Assembly (NCBI GenBank): GCA_963942565.1
Contig: OZ012699.1
Location: forward strand, 852,643 to 916,642
DNA length: 64,000 nt
Direction: 5' to 3'
Origin: Maea johnstoni
Lineage: Eukaryota > Annelida > Polychaeta > Spionida > Magelonidae
Shown here one piece after another: positions 40,136 through 53,756 of this stretch; the stretch's first letter is position 1, and every line of letters begins with the position of its first letter. Under the pieces are notes generated by a model, which saw nothing but the letters and a program-made list of their open reading frames with translations, was not told the DNA's origin and did no database searches. Made by a program: the position numbers and the translations under genes.

Positions 40136-40797
40136 CAGGTGTTTAACATGTTAATCACCTCTACCGGGCAATGAGCTCGATGCGCATGCGTGCATATCAA
40201 ACGTCAGCCATCGCCGACGTGAAATCAACAAGGCTGACCGCCTCAAATTTAAAATCGTGCCTAACAGGCACCATGCAACTGATTTTTATCAAATAAATTT
40301 TATACAAACAAATAAGGTATGGTACGAACGTGACTGGTTTTGGGGGGTGTTTCAAGTTATACATATGAGCGCCCAGTTTTCTTGGCGCAGATGCTATTTT
40401 ATAAATGCTCGGATCTCTAGGTTAGAGTCTTAAAACTGTGATGAGGCCAATATACAGCATATACTAAACAACGGCCGGTACCACAGTTAGAGTTGCTCGA
40501 ACTAATAAAGACAGAAAAAGTACAAACAAACAAATAAGGTTCAGTGTCTTTCTAATACATAAGCACATAGATTGATTAAGAGGTGGTATCAATAAATGCA
40601 GTTTAAACGTTTTCTGATACAAATTTTATTTGAAAAAGAAAGCAAAACATCGAGTAGACTCATTTGTTCATGTTTTCAGAAATTTTTCTGAGTCAAACTG
40701 AAACTTTTCTCCTGATGTACGTTTTGGGGCTTCTCTTTCACTCTGATGCGTAAATGCAACAATCCCTGTTATTGTAATTTGTAAATTTTTAACAAAA
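40136..40797. other. Nothing recognised
   Basis: No gene or assigned repeat. Confidence 0.4.
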
Positions 40798-41020
40798 GAG
40801 TATTTATCCAAAATCTCTGGTGTTTGTCAATTTTCCCCCTTTTGCGTTTTGTATGTTGTTCGGTATAATAAAACAAATATGACATCCCTGTGTGGTGTAC
40901 AACAGGAATAACTCCCCCTCGAGAGGAGTGTCGCCCGAGGGCATAGCCCGAGGGCGACACTCCTCCCTCGGGGGAGTTATTCCTGTTGTACACCACACAG
41001 GGATGTCATATTTGTATAAT
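40798..41020. mobile_element. Hairpin repeat H, copy 1 (141-bp palindrome)
   Basis: The palindrome 40874-41014 has arms gacatccctgtgtggtgtac continuing aacaggaataactcccc, almost perfectly inverted around 40944. The left flank gagtatttatccaaaatctc to ttcggtataataaaac is shared with copy 2, as is tgtataatg at the right, so palindrome and flanks form one element. No protein-coding capacity; the frame through it is chance. Confidence 0.85.
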
Positions 41021-41469
41021 GTCCAATGTCTACACATACTCCCCATCTTTTATTCAAAATATCCATTTCTTTGATTCACCTCACAATCGTATTCATCGAC
41101 TGACAATTCATTTTGGATCGACCTTGATACGTCATATATATTAATGCTTAGACCGTCCGGTCTTCTTTGATAAATGGTTAATTTTGTGTTGATGATGAAC
41201 ATGTTAATTAGTTAAGAGTAATTCTTTTCCGAGACACCAAAAACCTTTTCACACAGACAAAACCTTCAAAAACCTTCTTTCATTGCTATGAAGTTTATCC
41301 TTTGCATGAATAGACGGAATCTAACAATGAATCAAGGTATTAGGTTAGTGACAGTAATACCATTAGGGAAATACGGACATGACCGTGCAAAGCTAAAAAA
41401 ACTATGATTCTACATTAAAACCTTTAACAACGACGTACCCGGCTCTTTTTGTATTAATGTAATTTGGTG
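41021..41469. other. Nothing recognised
   Basis: AT-rich sequence with no assigned feature. Confidence 0.4.
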
Positions 41470-41560
41470 TATTCTTTCCTGTTACACTTTTCCATGTGTG
41501 ATTGTATTCTACGTCACCTTTGTAGGCATACTACAGTCAATAAAAGACAGGTGTTTTTCA
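41470..41560 (+). mobile_element. LINE 3' end (CAATAAA type)
   Basis: cacctttgtaggcatactacagtcaataaaag is very close to the long LINE's end (acctttgtagtttttactacagtcaataaag). It is the best match among the solo tails. Confidence 0.65.
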
Positions 41561-41824
41561 TAAAAAATTGCAAGAAATAACATAAGAAATGTAAATTAGG
41601 CACAAATGCGCCTATTTATATTAATGAAAATATTTCTCTACTGAACCAAAAGTTATGCTGAACAACGTATTTAAATAAAACATTTAACTGTAGATAAAAT
41701 TGTCAAACACGAGTGTTCTTCCCTGATACTGAAATATTTTTAGAATATAAATAATTCTTTGCAATTAAAAAGATTCCATGTCTTACTGTGTAATGTGTTT
41801 ATTGGCTTACCAATAAACAAAGTA

Positions 41825-42105
41825 GGGACAAAGAAGTTAGGTATCGGACTAGTAATCAGTAGGTCGCTGGATCAATTCCCGGCCGGGGCACTTTGGTCTG
41901 TCCTTTGGCAAGACAGTTTATTCCATATTGCCCCAGTCTACCCAGCTACAAAATGGGTACCTAGCATTAATAAGGCAGTGCTTAGAGCTTGTGCGCTATA
42001 TACTGCCAACTGCTCTGGAATATCCCTCAGGGGATTGAAATTGTTTCCGTGTGGACAGGTCTGCTAGGGAAGGAAGGTCGTGTGAACATTCTGGTGGATA
42101 CAAGA
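41825..42105 (+). mobile_element. SINE-C (tRNA-derived)
   Basis: A tRNA-like head has ggtatcggactagtaatcag and box B-like gtcgctggatcaattcccgg, then a body with ctacaaaatgggtacctagc and ctcaggggattgaaattg. Single copy in the window. Confidence 0.75.
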
Positions 42106-42790
<685 letters not shown>

Positions 42791-43533
42791 GATGATTGAA
42801 CCCAATATAGTCTCCATTCTTTATTTGGGAGTTGTGCATCTTTGAAGATCTCGCTGTATATATCGTGACAAGGAGAGTCGTCATCAAAGCAATACTGACA
42901 TCTATGAATTACTATAGTTGCTTCTTGTCTACTATTCATGATTAATGCCATATCATTAGAGCAGCAGTGACGCCATCAGTATAAGTACAAGTTATGTAAG
43001 CCATAGTCACACGATATCCCCATATAAAGAGCTTAGTCTTCCCTTATGCAAATTGGCGACATCAATGTATTTGTTCTAAATAACAAGAGACATTTTATAT
43101 TACACTGATACTAACTGTATAGGTTCTAATATGGAATTTAAATTGTCCGATACTAGATTTTAGCATACATTCATTCCTTGCATTGAAATGCAGTTTTTCG
43201 ATTTGAAATGTTTAGGCACTTCATTCTTTTTGATTATTTTATATATATAAACACACACAACATTTGTCGATTGAGTCAGAGCAGTGTATTAAATTAGGTA
43301 GGATGATAAAGAGATATATTTGTCTAGACTGTGGCATACTGCACGTGTTTCTATGGAATCGTTTAAGGTCACTCTTGTTTATCCTAGCGACTTAATACCA
43401 CACGCAGTACACCATCAATTTAAGTGGAAACCAAACGCAATAAATCATTTAATATAGTAAGATTGCGGAAATATCTCTGATTGGCTCGTGCTTATTAACT
43501 CCTCAGTGTATGCTTCAAGCACTATGAATGTTT
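42791..43533. other. Nothing recognised
   Basis: No exon or assigned repeat. Confidence 0.4.
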
Positions 43534-43660
43534 ATTATACCTCACGTGAAGATTCTTGATTCTGGTTGGTCAAGGGCCATGGATTAATCGTCATGTTTTT
43601 CTGACTCCTTCATGTCAGGCTGTTGTCCTTAACAGCTATGTACTAATTGATTAGTTACCG
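43534..43660. repeat. Dispersed repeat R3, copy 2
   Basis: It matches 40006-40135 with gattcttgattctggttggt, caagggccatggattaatcg and aggctgttgtcctt. Both R3 copies lie a few hundred bases before a hairpin H copy. Confidence 0.8.
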
Positions 43661-43717
43661 CTAGCCCGAGGAATAGTTACCGCTAGCCCGAAGAATACCC
43701 CCGAACACCTACAGAGT

Positions 43718-44044
43718 TTGCCAAATGACCTACCGGTGAAACTGGTTCAATTGGTGACATGCCAACTGTGCAGGCAGGGAGACGAAAACAGGTTGCACTT
43801 TGTGGTCCAATGTCAAGCCCTGCATGCTACTCGAGCTCCATGTTTGGAGGAGCTACTGCGTCATCTGTGTACTGGCATCGCTGATGACGAGCTGCTACTC
43901 TGCATCATACTCGATCCAAGCGGCCACGTCCACAGACTACCTGCAGCGAATCAGGATGCTGATATGCAGTATCTGGAGACACTAACTCAACGGTTGACAT
44001 ACAAGTTGCATTGCAAGAGACACCAATTGTATTTGAACTTTTAA
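43718..44044 (+). mobile_element. LINE ORF2 C-terminal fragment (zinc-binding motif)
   Basis: An open frame of 108 codons reads TCQLCRQGDENRLHFVVQCQ, a C-x2-C...H-x4-C motif like the end of LINE ORF2 proteins (CSLCDMYEDDNVKHLVMQC in the long LINE). It ends at a stop at 44044. It differs from the long LINE's sequence, so it belongs to another LINE family, 5' truncated. A host zinc-binding protein is a less likely alternative. Confidence 0.6.
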
Positions 44045-44106
44045 TTCTTGTACTAAGAAACAGGGCGGGAGCTTTCACAGAACGAACGAACGAACAAGGC
44101 AGACGA

Positions 44107-44330
44107 CGAGTATTTATCCAAAATCTCTGGTGTTTGTTATTTTCCCCCCCTTTGTGTTTTGTATTTTGTTCGGTATAATAAAACAGATATGACATCCCTG
44201 TGGGGTGTCCACCAGGAATGAGTTCGCCCCGAGAGGATTGTCGCCCTCGGGCTACGCTCTCGAGCGACAATCCTCTCTCGTGGAAGCTATTCCTGGTGGA
44301 CTACCCACAGGGATGTCATATTTGTATAAT
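44107..44330. mobile_element. Hairpin repeat H, copy 2 (141-bp palindrome)
   Basis: The palindrome 44184-44324 has arms gacatccctgtggggtgtcc / ggactacccacagggatgtc with about 80-85% pairing. The flanks match copy 1. The palindrome is the same 141-bp length as in copy 1. Confidence 0.85.
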
Positions 44331-44626
44331 GATACAATTGAAGGGGACATCAATCAGTACTTTGTGCCAAAACATTCTAAGACCGGTAGTAGAGGAGAAT
44401 GGACGTTGCATCCCTGGACCAGTGTTTCTACTTGCATTCCGTCGATTTGGTACTTAAGGTATCGTAGTACGATTGATACAAATACCAATTGATAAATTCT
44501 GAATGCAAAAAGCTCTTTGTTGAGATACTAAGCTAAATGTCTGTGTGCGATTAGACGGACCTCAATCATTTGATAGTTTATCATTGGTACTTTAGTTTTC
44601 TCTCTCCATTACTAATTGAAGTCCTA
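44331..44626. other. Nothing recognised
   Basis: A short open stretch (EGDINQYFVPKHSK, HPWTSVSTCIPS) has protein-like composition but no recognised family. Confidence 0.3.
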
Positions 44627-44878
44627 GAGTACAGACATTCAATTCCTGCACAAGTCGACCGGACGTCTCCCAGTGCCTGATTGTACAAACGCCGATGGGT
44701 AACATATCAACGAAATAAGCCAAGCACATCAATGGCCCATGTAGTTTGCGAAGCTACTTTCAGTCGTGATGCCATCCATGCATCCATGCCCAGGAAACTG
44801 GGTGTGAACCGGGCGTACAGTCGTGTGATATGTCCAGATTGGCCAGGCATTTAGTGCAGGAATTAAATGGTGGCACTG
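44627..44878 (-). mobile_element. MITE-1 copy
   Basis: It starts at gagtacagacattcaattcc after TA and ends gaattaaatggtggcactg. The end TA is mutated to CA. Inverted orientation. Confidence 0.82.
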
Positions 44879-44984
44879 CAACTGACGCTAATTCGACGAA
44901 TGCGTCTCTGACCAACCAAACTAAAAAGGTCCACCCTACTCAGTGCCGCATGTTCCTGTCTTTTACCATGTCAAAGCCCCTCAA

Positions 44985-45098
44985 CCCTCCCAATGCTGAG
45001 GCTACTTTCGTCCAAAGCCCAAGGACGCAAATACTTTTGAAAACCATCATGTTGGTATTCATTACGTAGCTATCGCTGAGTACTCTCAGATGAGTATT
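44985..45098 (+). mobile_element. MITE-2 copy F, right part missing
   Basis: ccctcccaatgctgaggctac then tgttggtattcatta and gctgagtactctcagatgag. It stops where copy G begins. Confidence 0.75.
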
Positions 45099-45112
45099 CG
45101 CAACACGGTTAA

Positions 45113-45323
45113 GCATTCCAATGCTGAGGCTGCTTACGTCCAAAGCAGAATACCGCAAACATTTCTGAAAACCATCTACACCAAACCCTGCCATGTTGGT
45201 ATCTATTGGATAGTTCTCGCTAAGAACTCTCAGATGAGTACCCATGTGCCAGGGTTTCAGTCATTTTTTAAAGTTTTTTTGCATTATTTTGTATTGGCCA
45301 AATTAGCCCCAGCAGCATAAGGG
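45113..45323 (+). mobile_element. MITE-2 copy G
   Basis: It follows TTAA at 45109-45112: gcattccaatgctgagg to ccccagcagcataaggg, then TTAG. It lies in tandem with copy F. Confidence 0.78.
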
Positions 45324-46310
<987 letters not shown>

Positions 46311-46329
46311 TGTACTTGCTGTGTCTATC

Positions 46330-46815
46330 ACTATATGTTGGTCTGCAATCAATCTATGTCGGTCGTCTTTGATATCAGTATCATTAAAAATCGGTCCGCA
46401 AATAAGCTGAGTCAATCATTCTCGCCATATGTGTCATTAGGAAGTTGGCCTGCAATGCATCTGAATCAATTGTTCTCAATAGCCCTATCATTAATACATT
46501 TGTCCGCAACCAAACTGAGTCAATGATTCTCGCTATCTGTATCGTTAGAAAGTTGGTCTGCATTCAAACTGAGTCAATGATTTTCGTAATCTGCATCGTT
46601 AGAAAATTCGTCCGCATACAAACTGAGTCAACGATACTCGCTATCTGTATCATTAGGATGTTGGTCCGCAGTAAAACTGTCAATGATTCTCGTAATCTCA
46701 TTAATTGGAAAGTTTGTCTGCAACCAAACTGCATTTATGATTCTCGCTGTCCATATCGTTATAAAGTTTATCCGCAATCAAACTAAGTCAATGATTCTCG
46801 CCCTATGTATCAGCT
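46330..46815 (+). repeat. 57-bp tandem repeat, about 8 units
   Basis: The unit is near gtatcgttagaaagttggtc, cgcaaacaaactgagtcaat, gattctcgctatct. As 57 is divisible by three, the frame stays open for over 110 codons, which looks like a repeat protein but has no other coding sign. Confidence 0.88.
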
Positions 46816-46826
46816 GGTTCATATAT

Positions 46827-47033
46827 TGTAAATCACTTAAGTATAGCGGGAACAATAATAAAGCGATAATAGCGCTCTGCCCATATGCGCTATCGTAAAA
46901 TCACTGTCTTTATTAAAGTCTTAATTGAACTTGCTGCTGCTGTCCCCGTTCACCGCTATACTTAGATCACGCTATCCAGGGCAGTACCGTAATTAGGCTT
47001 TATAATGTTCACGCCATATTTAAGTGATTTACA
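46827..47033. mobile_element. Inverted-repeat element between two 57-bp arrays
   Basis: tgtaaatcacttaagtatag and its inverse (atatttaagtgatttaca) form arms of about 35 bp; a further inner copy of ctatactta lies at 46958. About 207 bp long, non-coding. Confidence 0.6.
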
Positions 47034-47094
47034 GTAGTTGGTACGCAACCTATGTCGATAATCCAGCGCTGCTCTATACTTTATTGAAAGGCTA

Positions 47095-47300
47095 TTCCTT
47101 TTGAATATTGTTATCATTAGATTTCTTATTGAAAAACCATTTTTGTTAATTATTGTTTTTGTTAAATTCCTTACTGAAAACCTATCAATGTTAAATACTG
47201 TTATTGTAAAAATTCTCACTAAAAAGCTAATTTTGTTAAATATTGATATTATTAAATTCCTAACTGAAAAATTTGTATTGTTAAAAACAGTTCAATGGTT
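47095..47300. repeat. Second 57-bp tandem repeat, about 4 units
   Basis: Degenerate units of the form attgttattattaaattc, cttactgaaaaacctatttt, gttaaat, with 57-bp spacing. Read on the minus strand it loosely resembles the first array. Confidence 0.7.
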
Positions 47301-47849
47301 CACCAAATCAGAGAAGGTCAAATTTGCGAAGTGCTTGAATCTAAAGCTATTCTGGTAATGCTAAATATACATAGAAATTCTGATAGTGTTTTTCACATCC
47401 TAGAAATTTGCCTAAAAAGGCAAATTTATTAAAATGCATTGAGATAAATTGTCTAAGTGCCTAAATGATAAATGACAAATATGAAAGATATTTCCGAAAT
47501 CAACCTGTGAAATAATAACTTTTCTTATTCTATTCCTTTTATTGATGAATACCTTTTCACGTAAGTCTTGCAGAGAGAGAGTTGGATTCAGCAGAGCTTT
47601 CTAAGAAGCCTTATTGTTCAGAGCTAATAAGGTTGGCTTACATGTTGTGTTGAGCAAAGACACGGGTGGCCGTATTTCTATTAGATTGTGGGAGGCAGAT
47701 AATTATTCCCCGTGGGCAGAAGTCTCTCAAGAGAACCTAGACCTTTCTTAATTTAGCCTCTTTCCATCAAGTCTGTGTACGTAATTATTCTTCATGCCTT
47801 TCAAAGCATTGATTATTCATACCTTGTAGAGCAGTATCTGCAATTTTTA
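47301..47849. other. Nothing recognised
   Basis: No gene or assigned repeat. Confidence 0.4.
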
Positions 47850-47960
47850 TGTTTATTGGCTGCATTCATAAACAATACAGTATCATGATTATATATAATA
47901 CAAATTATCAAAGCTTGAAGACATTGCAACTAAATGAAACATAAACAAGCAAAACATTTT
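47850..47960 (-). mobile_element. Reversed LINE 3' end
   Basis: tgtttattggctgcattcat is the inverse of a gcagccaataaaca tail, like those at 3268 and 3570. The body is not recognised. Confidence 0.45.
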
Positions 47961-48055
47961 ACAGTTAGGTGTTACATCAACTTAATTTGATAACTACTTT
48001 CTCCATCGTCACTATTTGAGTCACGCTGTAAGATCAGAAGCGTGCTAAAAGTTTC

Positions 48056-48224
48056 ATGCATGAAAGAATAGGAAATTTCCAAGGGGTCATTCAGTTGCTG
48101 AAGAACCATAGACAGCCCTCCACAACGCCGCACATTTATTTAGCGACCAGGCCAACCCGCTTGGGGATCCCTTGGAGACTGGAACCTGTGAATTCACGAT
48201 TGGGAGGTTATAGGCCACGGTGGA
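48056..48224 (-). mobile_element. SINE-B, minus strand, partial
   Basis: aatttccaaggggtcattc, agttgctgaagaaccatag, acagccctccacaacgccgc, ggccaacccgcttgggga. The head is eroded. Confidence 0.75.
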
Positions 48225-48311
48225 TCCAAAGTCATTTTGCAGACTTCACTTTTTAAGATGTATTTATTAACAATAGCAATGATTTGTGTGACGATCCAAT
48301 CTCATTCTAAC

Positions 48312-48452
48312 ACAATTGCAGACTCACCCTAAGTCACCGGTAACATTCGTTCTTGCCCCAAGCAGGATTCGAGCCAAGGATCATGGCAGTGGTGGGACAA
48401 ATCGAGCAATCAGTTTGCAATTCATTAGACACCTCAGCCATGGGGGAAGCTC
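48312..48452 (-). mobile_element. SINE-A-like, minus strand
   Basis: The inverse reads ATGGCTGAGGTGTCTAATG (box A-like) and GGCTCGAATCCTGC (box B-like), then a remnant body. A run of about 20 G follows at 48467-48486. Confidence 0.6.
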
Positions 48453-48499
48453 CGCCAGTAGAAGTGGGGGGGGGGGGGGGGGGGGGTGCTGCTTCTGGT

Positions 48500-50519
48500 A
48501 CTTGCTGGCCGCTAAGTATGTCACGATGCACCGGTTAGTTTACAAGGGCCATTACAGGGCCGGCTACTCTCTATCCATTAGGCGATTGCACCGGTAAGTG
48601 GGTCCTCTCAATTAAGTGCCGCATTGAATTTCCGATAACTTTGAAATATTAATACGCACAGACTAACCGCCAGCATACATACGAGAATCACCCAGCCAGT
48701 CAACAAGCCTATAATACTCACTACATATTTGGATAACAGATTTAGTTCAACGTGATGGGAGCCTCATAATGAGATTCTACATACTTAGACCCATAAATGT
48801 ATCATCAAAGAGGAAAGATTTTGTTCGCTTATCATATATACAACATATTTAGTCAAACGGGTATGTTGGAGATATGTATTTTTACTTTTTTGTCATATTG
48901 TAATACAACTGACCAGGTGGCAAAGATGGAGTTAACGTCAGTAACCAGAGAAATCAACCATTAATTACAAGTCGCTGACACTTTTCTTACATGCTTTTAG
49001 CGAAATCCAAAGCCATGATCATTTGCAGTGGTGTGAGACAGCAAACAGTATTACAATAAACATACTTATGGTTACGAACAAAGCTTACTTGAGTAGGTCC
49101 ATCACTTTTACTAAATTTTGTTAAAACATAGAATATGCCTAAATTGCTAAGATTATGATGGTTATTGGTTTCTTTTTCGTCGCTTTTAACAGTTAAACAG
49201 TATCGCGGCAAAAAAAGAACCCCATTAATTGAATGTTAATCCCTTCTATGTACAAGAAAAATCCAAGGGGGTCTTTTAATCGCAGAGAGAAACTTGATCA
49301 GTTCTCTAAATCTAAATGCTATAGTGCAATTGGAGATATTGTGGGTTTATAGAATAAATCCAAAGATATCTAGAGCTGGTGGTATATTGGCTAATCATAC
49401 TTAACACTATTAAGAAAACAACAATCAAAAACAAAATAAAAAACACCTTTAAATATATAAGAATGTAATCATAATGAATGATTTTGTCATTTTGTGCAGT
49501 CAATAAGTATACTTTACTCTGCATGTTTTTGAAAAGCATTACACACAGGCAAATACCTTTGTTGCTTATAGTGTATACTTTTAAGCATATTTTTGCTTAG
49601 TGTTTAGTTTCTTGAAGCATTTTTTACTGGTAGGGAAATGTACTATAGATCAATAATGCATTAATTTCCAAAACACAATTTGTTTAGAGAGGTACAGTGT
49701 ATTTGCAAACGCCAGGCAACGGTGCTGTTATGTGGATACTTGGATACAATTGATAAAATGATCAAGCATATTACTTCGTATGCAATAAGTCATGAATATG
49801 ACTATCATCAGATAAGTGAACCAGTACACTGTGTTCTAGTTACTGTTAATCGAAAATTTTGACCTAATTCATATCATCACACAACCAGAAAAGCTTTATC
49901 AAATCATAATAATTTTGATGTGTTTCTTGGTGACAAGGTTTATTCGCACATTGCATTTCATCATTAGGGTATAAAAGATCAAGCTTTTCAAATAGTTTGC
50001 AATAAGTCATGAATTTGATTTATCAGATAAATTGATCAGTATGCTATGTTCTAGTTTATGTTATTCCAAAATTTCAACTGAATAACATAGCCAGAAAATC
50101 TTTTTGAAATTGGAATGGTTTTGCACTGACGTGATGTGTTTCTTGACGTTTTTGCGCCAATTCTTTGAATATTTTGCGAGCTTGCCCTGCAAGTGCAGCT
50201 TCATCTGCAGTGCATGCTTATAAAAAGGCATTCAATAGTCAGCGTAATATGGGGAAAGAGAGTGATCGCGTGACCACTCCAAAAGCCTTCCAATGCGTTT
50301 TTTTCACACTTGAAAACATTCCATTATGATCATCCTCCTGTAAAAAATATACCTATGGCTTCGTCAGTGTCAACGTACTCTGTATGTTACTTATGGCCGT
50401 GTGATATAACCAACTACGTGTGATAGACATCGCAAGTTGTTAGGTTACATAGATATTGTTTGCCAATTGTTATGCCCAGGAACCTGCACTGAAGTCCTGC
50501 TCGCCATATGTAAGTAAAA
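48500..50519. other. Mostly unrecognised sequence
   Basis: No exon recognised. Fragments include ccaagggggtcttttaatcgc at 49264 (a SINE-B piece) and tgcagtcaataagtatac at 49496, which may be a LINE tail. Confidence 0.4.
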
Positions 50520-51320
50520 TCCCCACAATTTAACATTGCAAAAATGATATGATATTACAAATTCATAGCCTGGAATGTGTAAACTATTACCAGAATAAAT
50601 TACATCAACTCAAACTGTTAAACAAGTGTCTAATTCGCTAATTCTCACACGACCTGTCAGTGATAATTGGGGTCATTTTCACAAGTTCTTTCTAAACGAA
50701 TTATTTAGCAATGACTGAGAAGGCAACACAACATAATCAACACATAATAAACTGCTTGCAGGTGTGTGACTTCCACAGGAATGGGGAGTGCCCTTTGCAA
50801 AACAGTATCATATTACAAAAAATATAACCTGAACGGTATTTACTAGTTACAAAAGAAGAACATTCACTCAAACTGTTAAATAGATGTTAGATAGTTAATT
50901 CTCACACAACATCTCAGAGATAAATAGGGTCATTATCACAAGTTCTTTCCCAACTAATTACCTAACAATGAGTGAGAAGGAACCACAAGCTAATCAACAC
51001 GTTAACAACTGCTTGCATTAGGACCTGGTGATGTGTGACCTTCACATAAACATGGAGTGCCCTGGCAAAATAGTGTCATATTACACAAATATCAGCTGAG
51101 AGGTCTTTACTAGTTACAAAATACAGGACGTTAAATCAAACTGTTAAACAAGTATTAGATTTGTTAGTCCTCCTATGACGTCACAGTGAAAATTTAGATC
51201 ATTATAACAAGTTCGTTCCTAGCTAATCATCTAATAATGACTGAGAAAGGGACACAACCTGACCAACGCCTAACAGACTGCCCGCATATGTACCTGCTGG
51301 TGTGTGACAGTGAGAATATT
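50520..51320. repeat. Tandem repeat, about 265-bp period, 3 units
   Basis: Landmarks recur: catattacaa..ata..ctg (50541, 50803, 51070), tcaaactgttaaacaa, ttctcacac..cct, cacaagttctttc and aatgactgagaagg, with about 70-80% identity by eye. No long frame. Confidence 0.85.
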
Positions 51321-51483
51321 GTGGAGTAAGTGCATGCAAGATTGTAAAGGTTAAAGTAGAGGGTGAAGCACTAAATGCTCGTAGTGGATAACCTCTGCAT
51401 TTTCCATGCTAAGCTAAGTGCTGAGGATAATGTTCCAACAATGTTTTTTTTCTCTCTCTAAATCATTTCTAGGGTCTCAGACT

Positions 51484-51893
51484 TCAGAACATAGTTATAA
51501 ACCAAGTTATGTGATAAGTCATTAAGTAATCAAACCATAGTGTATAATTGATTTTCAACAACTCATCATATATGTACGAGGACTCTACTTTCATTTCATT
51601 TCGTGATTTGGGTTTCTTTAGATCGTTCCATTCTATAGAGATGTTCTCAGCATTATCTAGCAACTGCATAATATGCTCACTGTGTTTTAAGTCACTTTTT
51701 GATTTCGCTGATTGTTTGAACTGCTTTACTGGACTTCTGTCATTGGAAGGAGATTTGCACCTATCAGCACCAACTTCACTGTCTGACACTTTCACCAAAT
51801 ATATGCCAAGCTCATCATTGCCTTTATCAACTAGCACACTGTCCTTGTCATCATATCTGTGAGTAGGCATCTTTGGAATCTTGGTAGTAGACA
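51484..51893 (-). CDS. Hypothetical protein exon (unrecognised)
   Basis: After a plausible acceptor (CTTTTATCAG) the frame reads LSTTKIPKMPTHRYDDKDSV, then ELGIYLVKVSDSEVGADRCK and HSEHIMQLLDNAENISIEWN, with the stop at 51484. The composition is polar and protein-like, and the frame stays open for about 136 codons in AT-rich DNA. An internal donor (GAAA|GTAGAG near 51590) may end the exon earlier. I recognise no family. It may belong with the block at 53100-53387 upstream on the same strand. Confidence 0.4.
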
Positions 51894-53099
51894 GCTGATA
51901 AAAGAATTAAAAACAAAATTAAAATGCATATTATTTACATTTAACCTGAGACAGGAAGTAACGCAAAAAACATTTCAGTGTGACAAGTTGATATATTGTT
52001 AGTCAGGCACATGGCATGTGAGGACAAATAGCACTTGGAATTATGTCAGGAGATGTTTCAACAATACTGTTGAAACATGAATGCATATTTTATTTTTGTT
52101 ATTGTAGGGATGTCTCAACTTAAGTTAAAGAAATGTTAAGGATTTTGCATAACAAACGCATGGCTATATTAATTTCTTACTGGTGATTAAGTGAGATTTA
52201 GATATGCACTGGATAGAATAACACAATAACCTGACCTGAATGCATTTAGATTAACTATGGTTCGTTATAGAGTTAGTTATTAATGAGTTGTCATCTCATT
52301 CTATACCCTGAGAAATAATTAACTCACCTTGGATGACTGACAACTTGGCATTTGAACAATGTGCTTTTTACGGTATGAGAACATACTCACAGTGAAAATC
52401 TCCCTGTCTGTGTATACCTTAGTAGCTTGACTATACAGTTGCTAGCTTGCCATATCTGCTGAGCATGTGGTAGTAGAATTTCTCCAATTTATCAGCTGAA
52501 AATGAATATTGAAATAAATGAACATGTGTTTTAGTAATACTTGTGACGATAAGCAACAAAATATATTCAAGGCAAATGATATCTAAAATAAATCTTATTC
52601 TATTCAGGGTTATGTTGGACACTAATGTAGCTTTTAATTTCACATGCAACATTCTAAGTATCAACTTATGATTATTTGTTTTTAATCTTCCAACATACTT
52701 GTATAACTGTTATCATGTAATAGCAAGTATAGCTTTGTCATTAATGGTAATAATAATGATAAAAAGTTAACATGTTCATTGAATTTGCACCAGCTGTATA
52801 TGACGATTCTTCAACCAGTAGTTGTGTAAGGGGGGGGGTGGTGGGCGGGGGATGACGAGTTATAGAGGCAGCCTTTTCCACCAGAATCTCTGTGTCTTGT
52901 GGGAGTTCTTATTGCCTCTCCTTTTCTTGTTATAGAAGATCTTATTTTGCCTTTACCACTCTGCAAGATCCTTTTCTGTGTCAATATCAAATGCACCAGT
53001 GTCTCTCTAGGTTTAGTTGGTAACTAAGCGTTTGGTTTAGGTGCTGATAAGTTGCTTCTTGTCCATTTTTGGCATTTTCTTGAAAGGTTCGTTAGGAAC
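51894..53099. other. Possible intron with degraded coding traces
   Basis: 52811-52996 holds a frame (GKGKIRSSITRKGEAIRTPT) on the minus strand with a frame break next to it (DIDTEKDLAEW in another frame). It could be an eroded exon. A G-rich run lies at 52830-52850. Confidence 0.3.
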
Positions 53100-53387
53100 T
53101 TAATGATATTTTGTCTGGTGCACCTTTGGGACATCCACATGGACATCAATGATATTCTGGATGTTAATAGGCGAGTTGTCGACTTGAGGTGGCATTATCT
53201 TTGGATGTCTTATTAGTAACTGATTTTGTGTCTTTAGCTTTTGTCGTAACTTCCGATTCCTTGGGGGTTTCAGAGTCTTACCTGTTTTTTTGCTGTGTCT
53301 GAATTCTTGTTCACTGTCAATATGACCAATGTGTCCATTTGCATCCATTTGCAAAATGTAATCTCCCCTTACATTATCATCTTCATC
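53100..53387 (-). CDS. Hypothetical protein exon (unrecognised)
   Basis: The acceptor CATATAG opens DEDDNVRGDYILQMDANG, then HIGHIDSEQEFRHSKKTG. A consensus donor, ACAG|GTAAGA, occurs at 53283; otherwise the frame runs on (KTLKPPRNRKLRQKLKTQNQ) to a stop at 53100. No family recognised. With 51484-51893 it may form a small minus-strand gene, but no start exon was identified and a decayed copy is equally possible. Confidence 0.4.
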   Translation of the reverse strand, partial: DEDDNVRGDYILQMDANGHIGHIDSEQEFRHSKKTGKTLKPPRNRKLRQKLKTQNQLLIRHPKIMPPQVDNSPINIQNIIDVHVDVPKVHQTKYH

Positions 53388-53756
53388 CTATATGGTTCTC
53401 CCTCGCATGTGTTGAAATAAAAGGGCACACCATACTTTAGGTAGGATTTACTATTGAAGAATAAAGAAGAATCGTAAAGAATTAACAAGGATTTGATAAT
53501 AGCGAGTTAAGAATGAGATACAACTGATTATAGCAACACATTTCATTGAAGCATGATACAATATCATCCAAGAAACCTTTGAACATTTCAAAGCTTGCTT
53601 TGATGTTCCAGAACATTGAGTAACATCAATCAATGTTTGAAGACAATTGAAATTTCATCAATCCCTTGCTCAGCTGCGTAACACTTACCTTTAGGTATTC
53701 TGTGAATCTCTCTATGCGACGACATAGACACAAGAAGATATGTTTAATCTAAGGGT
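53388..53756. other. Nothing recognised
   Basis: No exon or repeat assigned. Confidence 0.4.

Noticed and set aside
40769-41074. Coding frames on both strands around 40.9 kb
   Set aside because: They mirror each other because the DNA is a palindrome; no independent coding evidence.
43718-44044. Host zinc-finger gene
   Set aside because: The single C-x2-C...H-x4-C motif near a stop matches LINE ORF2 C-termini, and the surroundings are repeats.
46445-47358. Repeat protein with 19-residue units
   Set aside because: The 57-bp period alone keeps the frame open; there is no start, splice or domain evidence, and both strands are open in parts.
48467-48486. Regulatory G-quadruplex
   Set aside because: A single homopolymer of about 20 G at a SINE edge is more simply a slippage tract; the length may even be a sequencing estimate.
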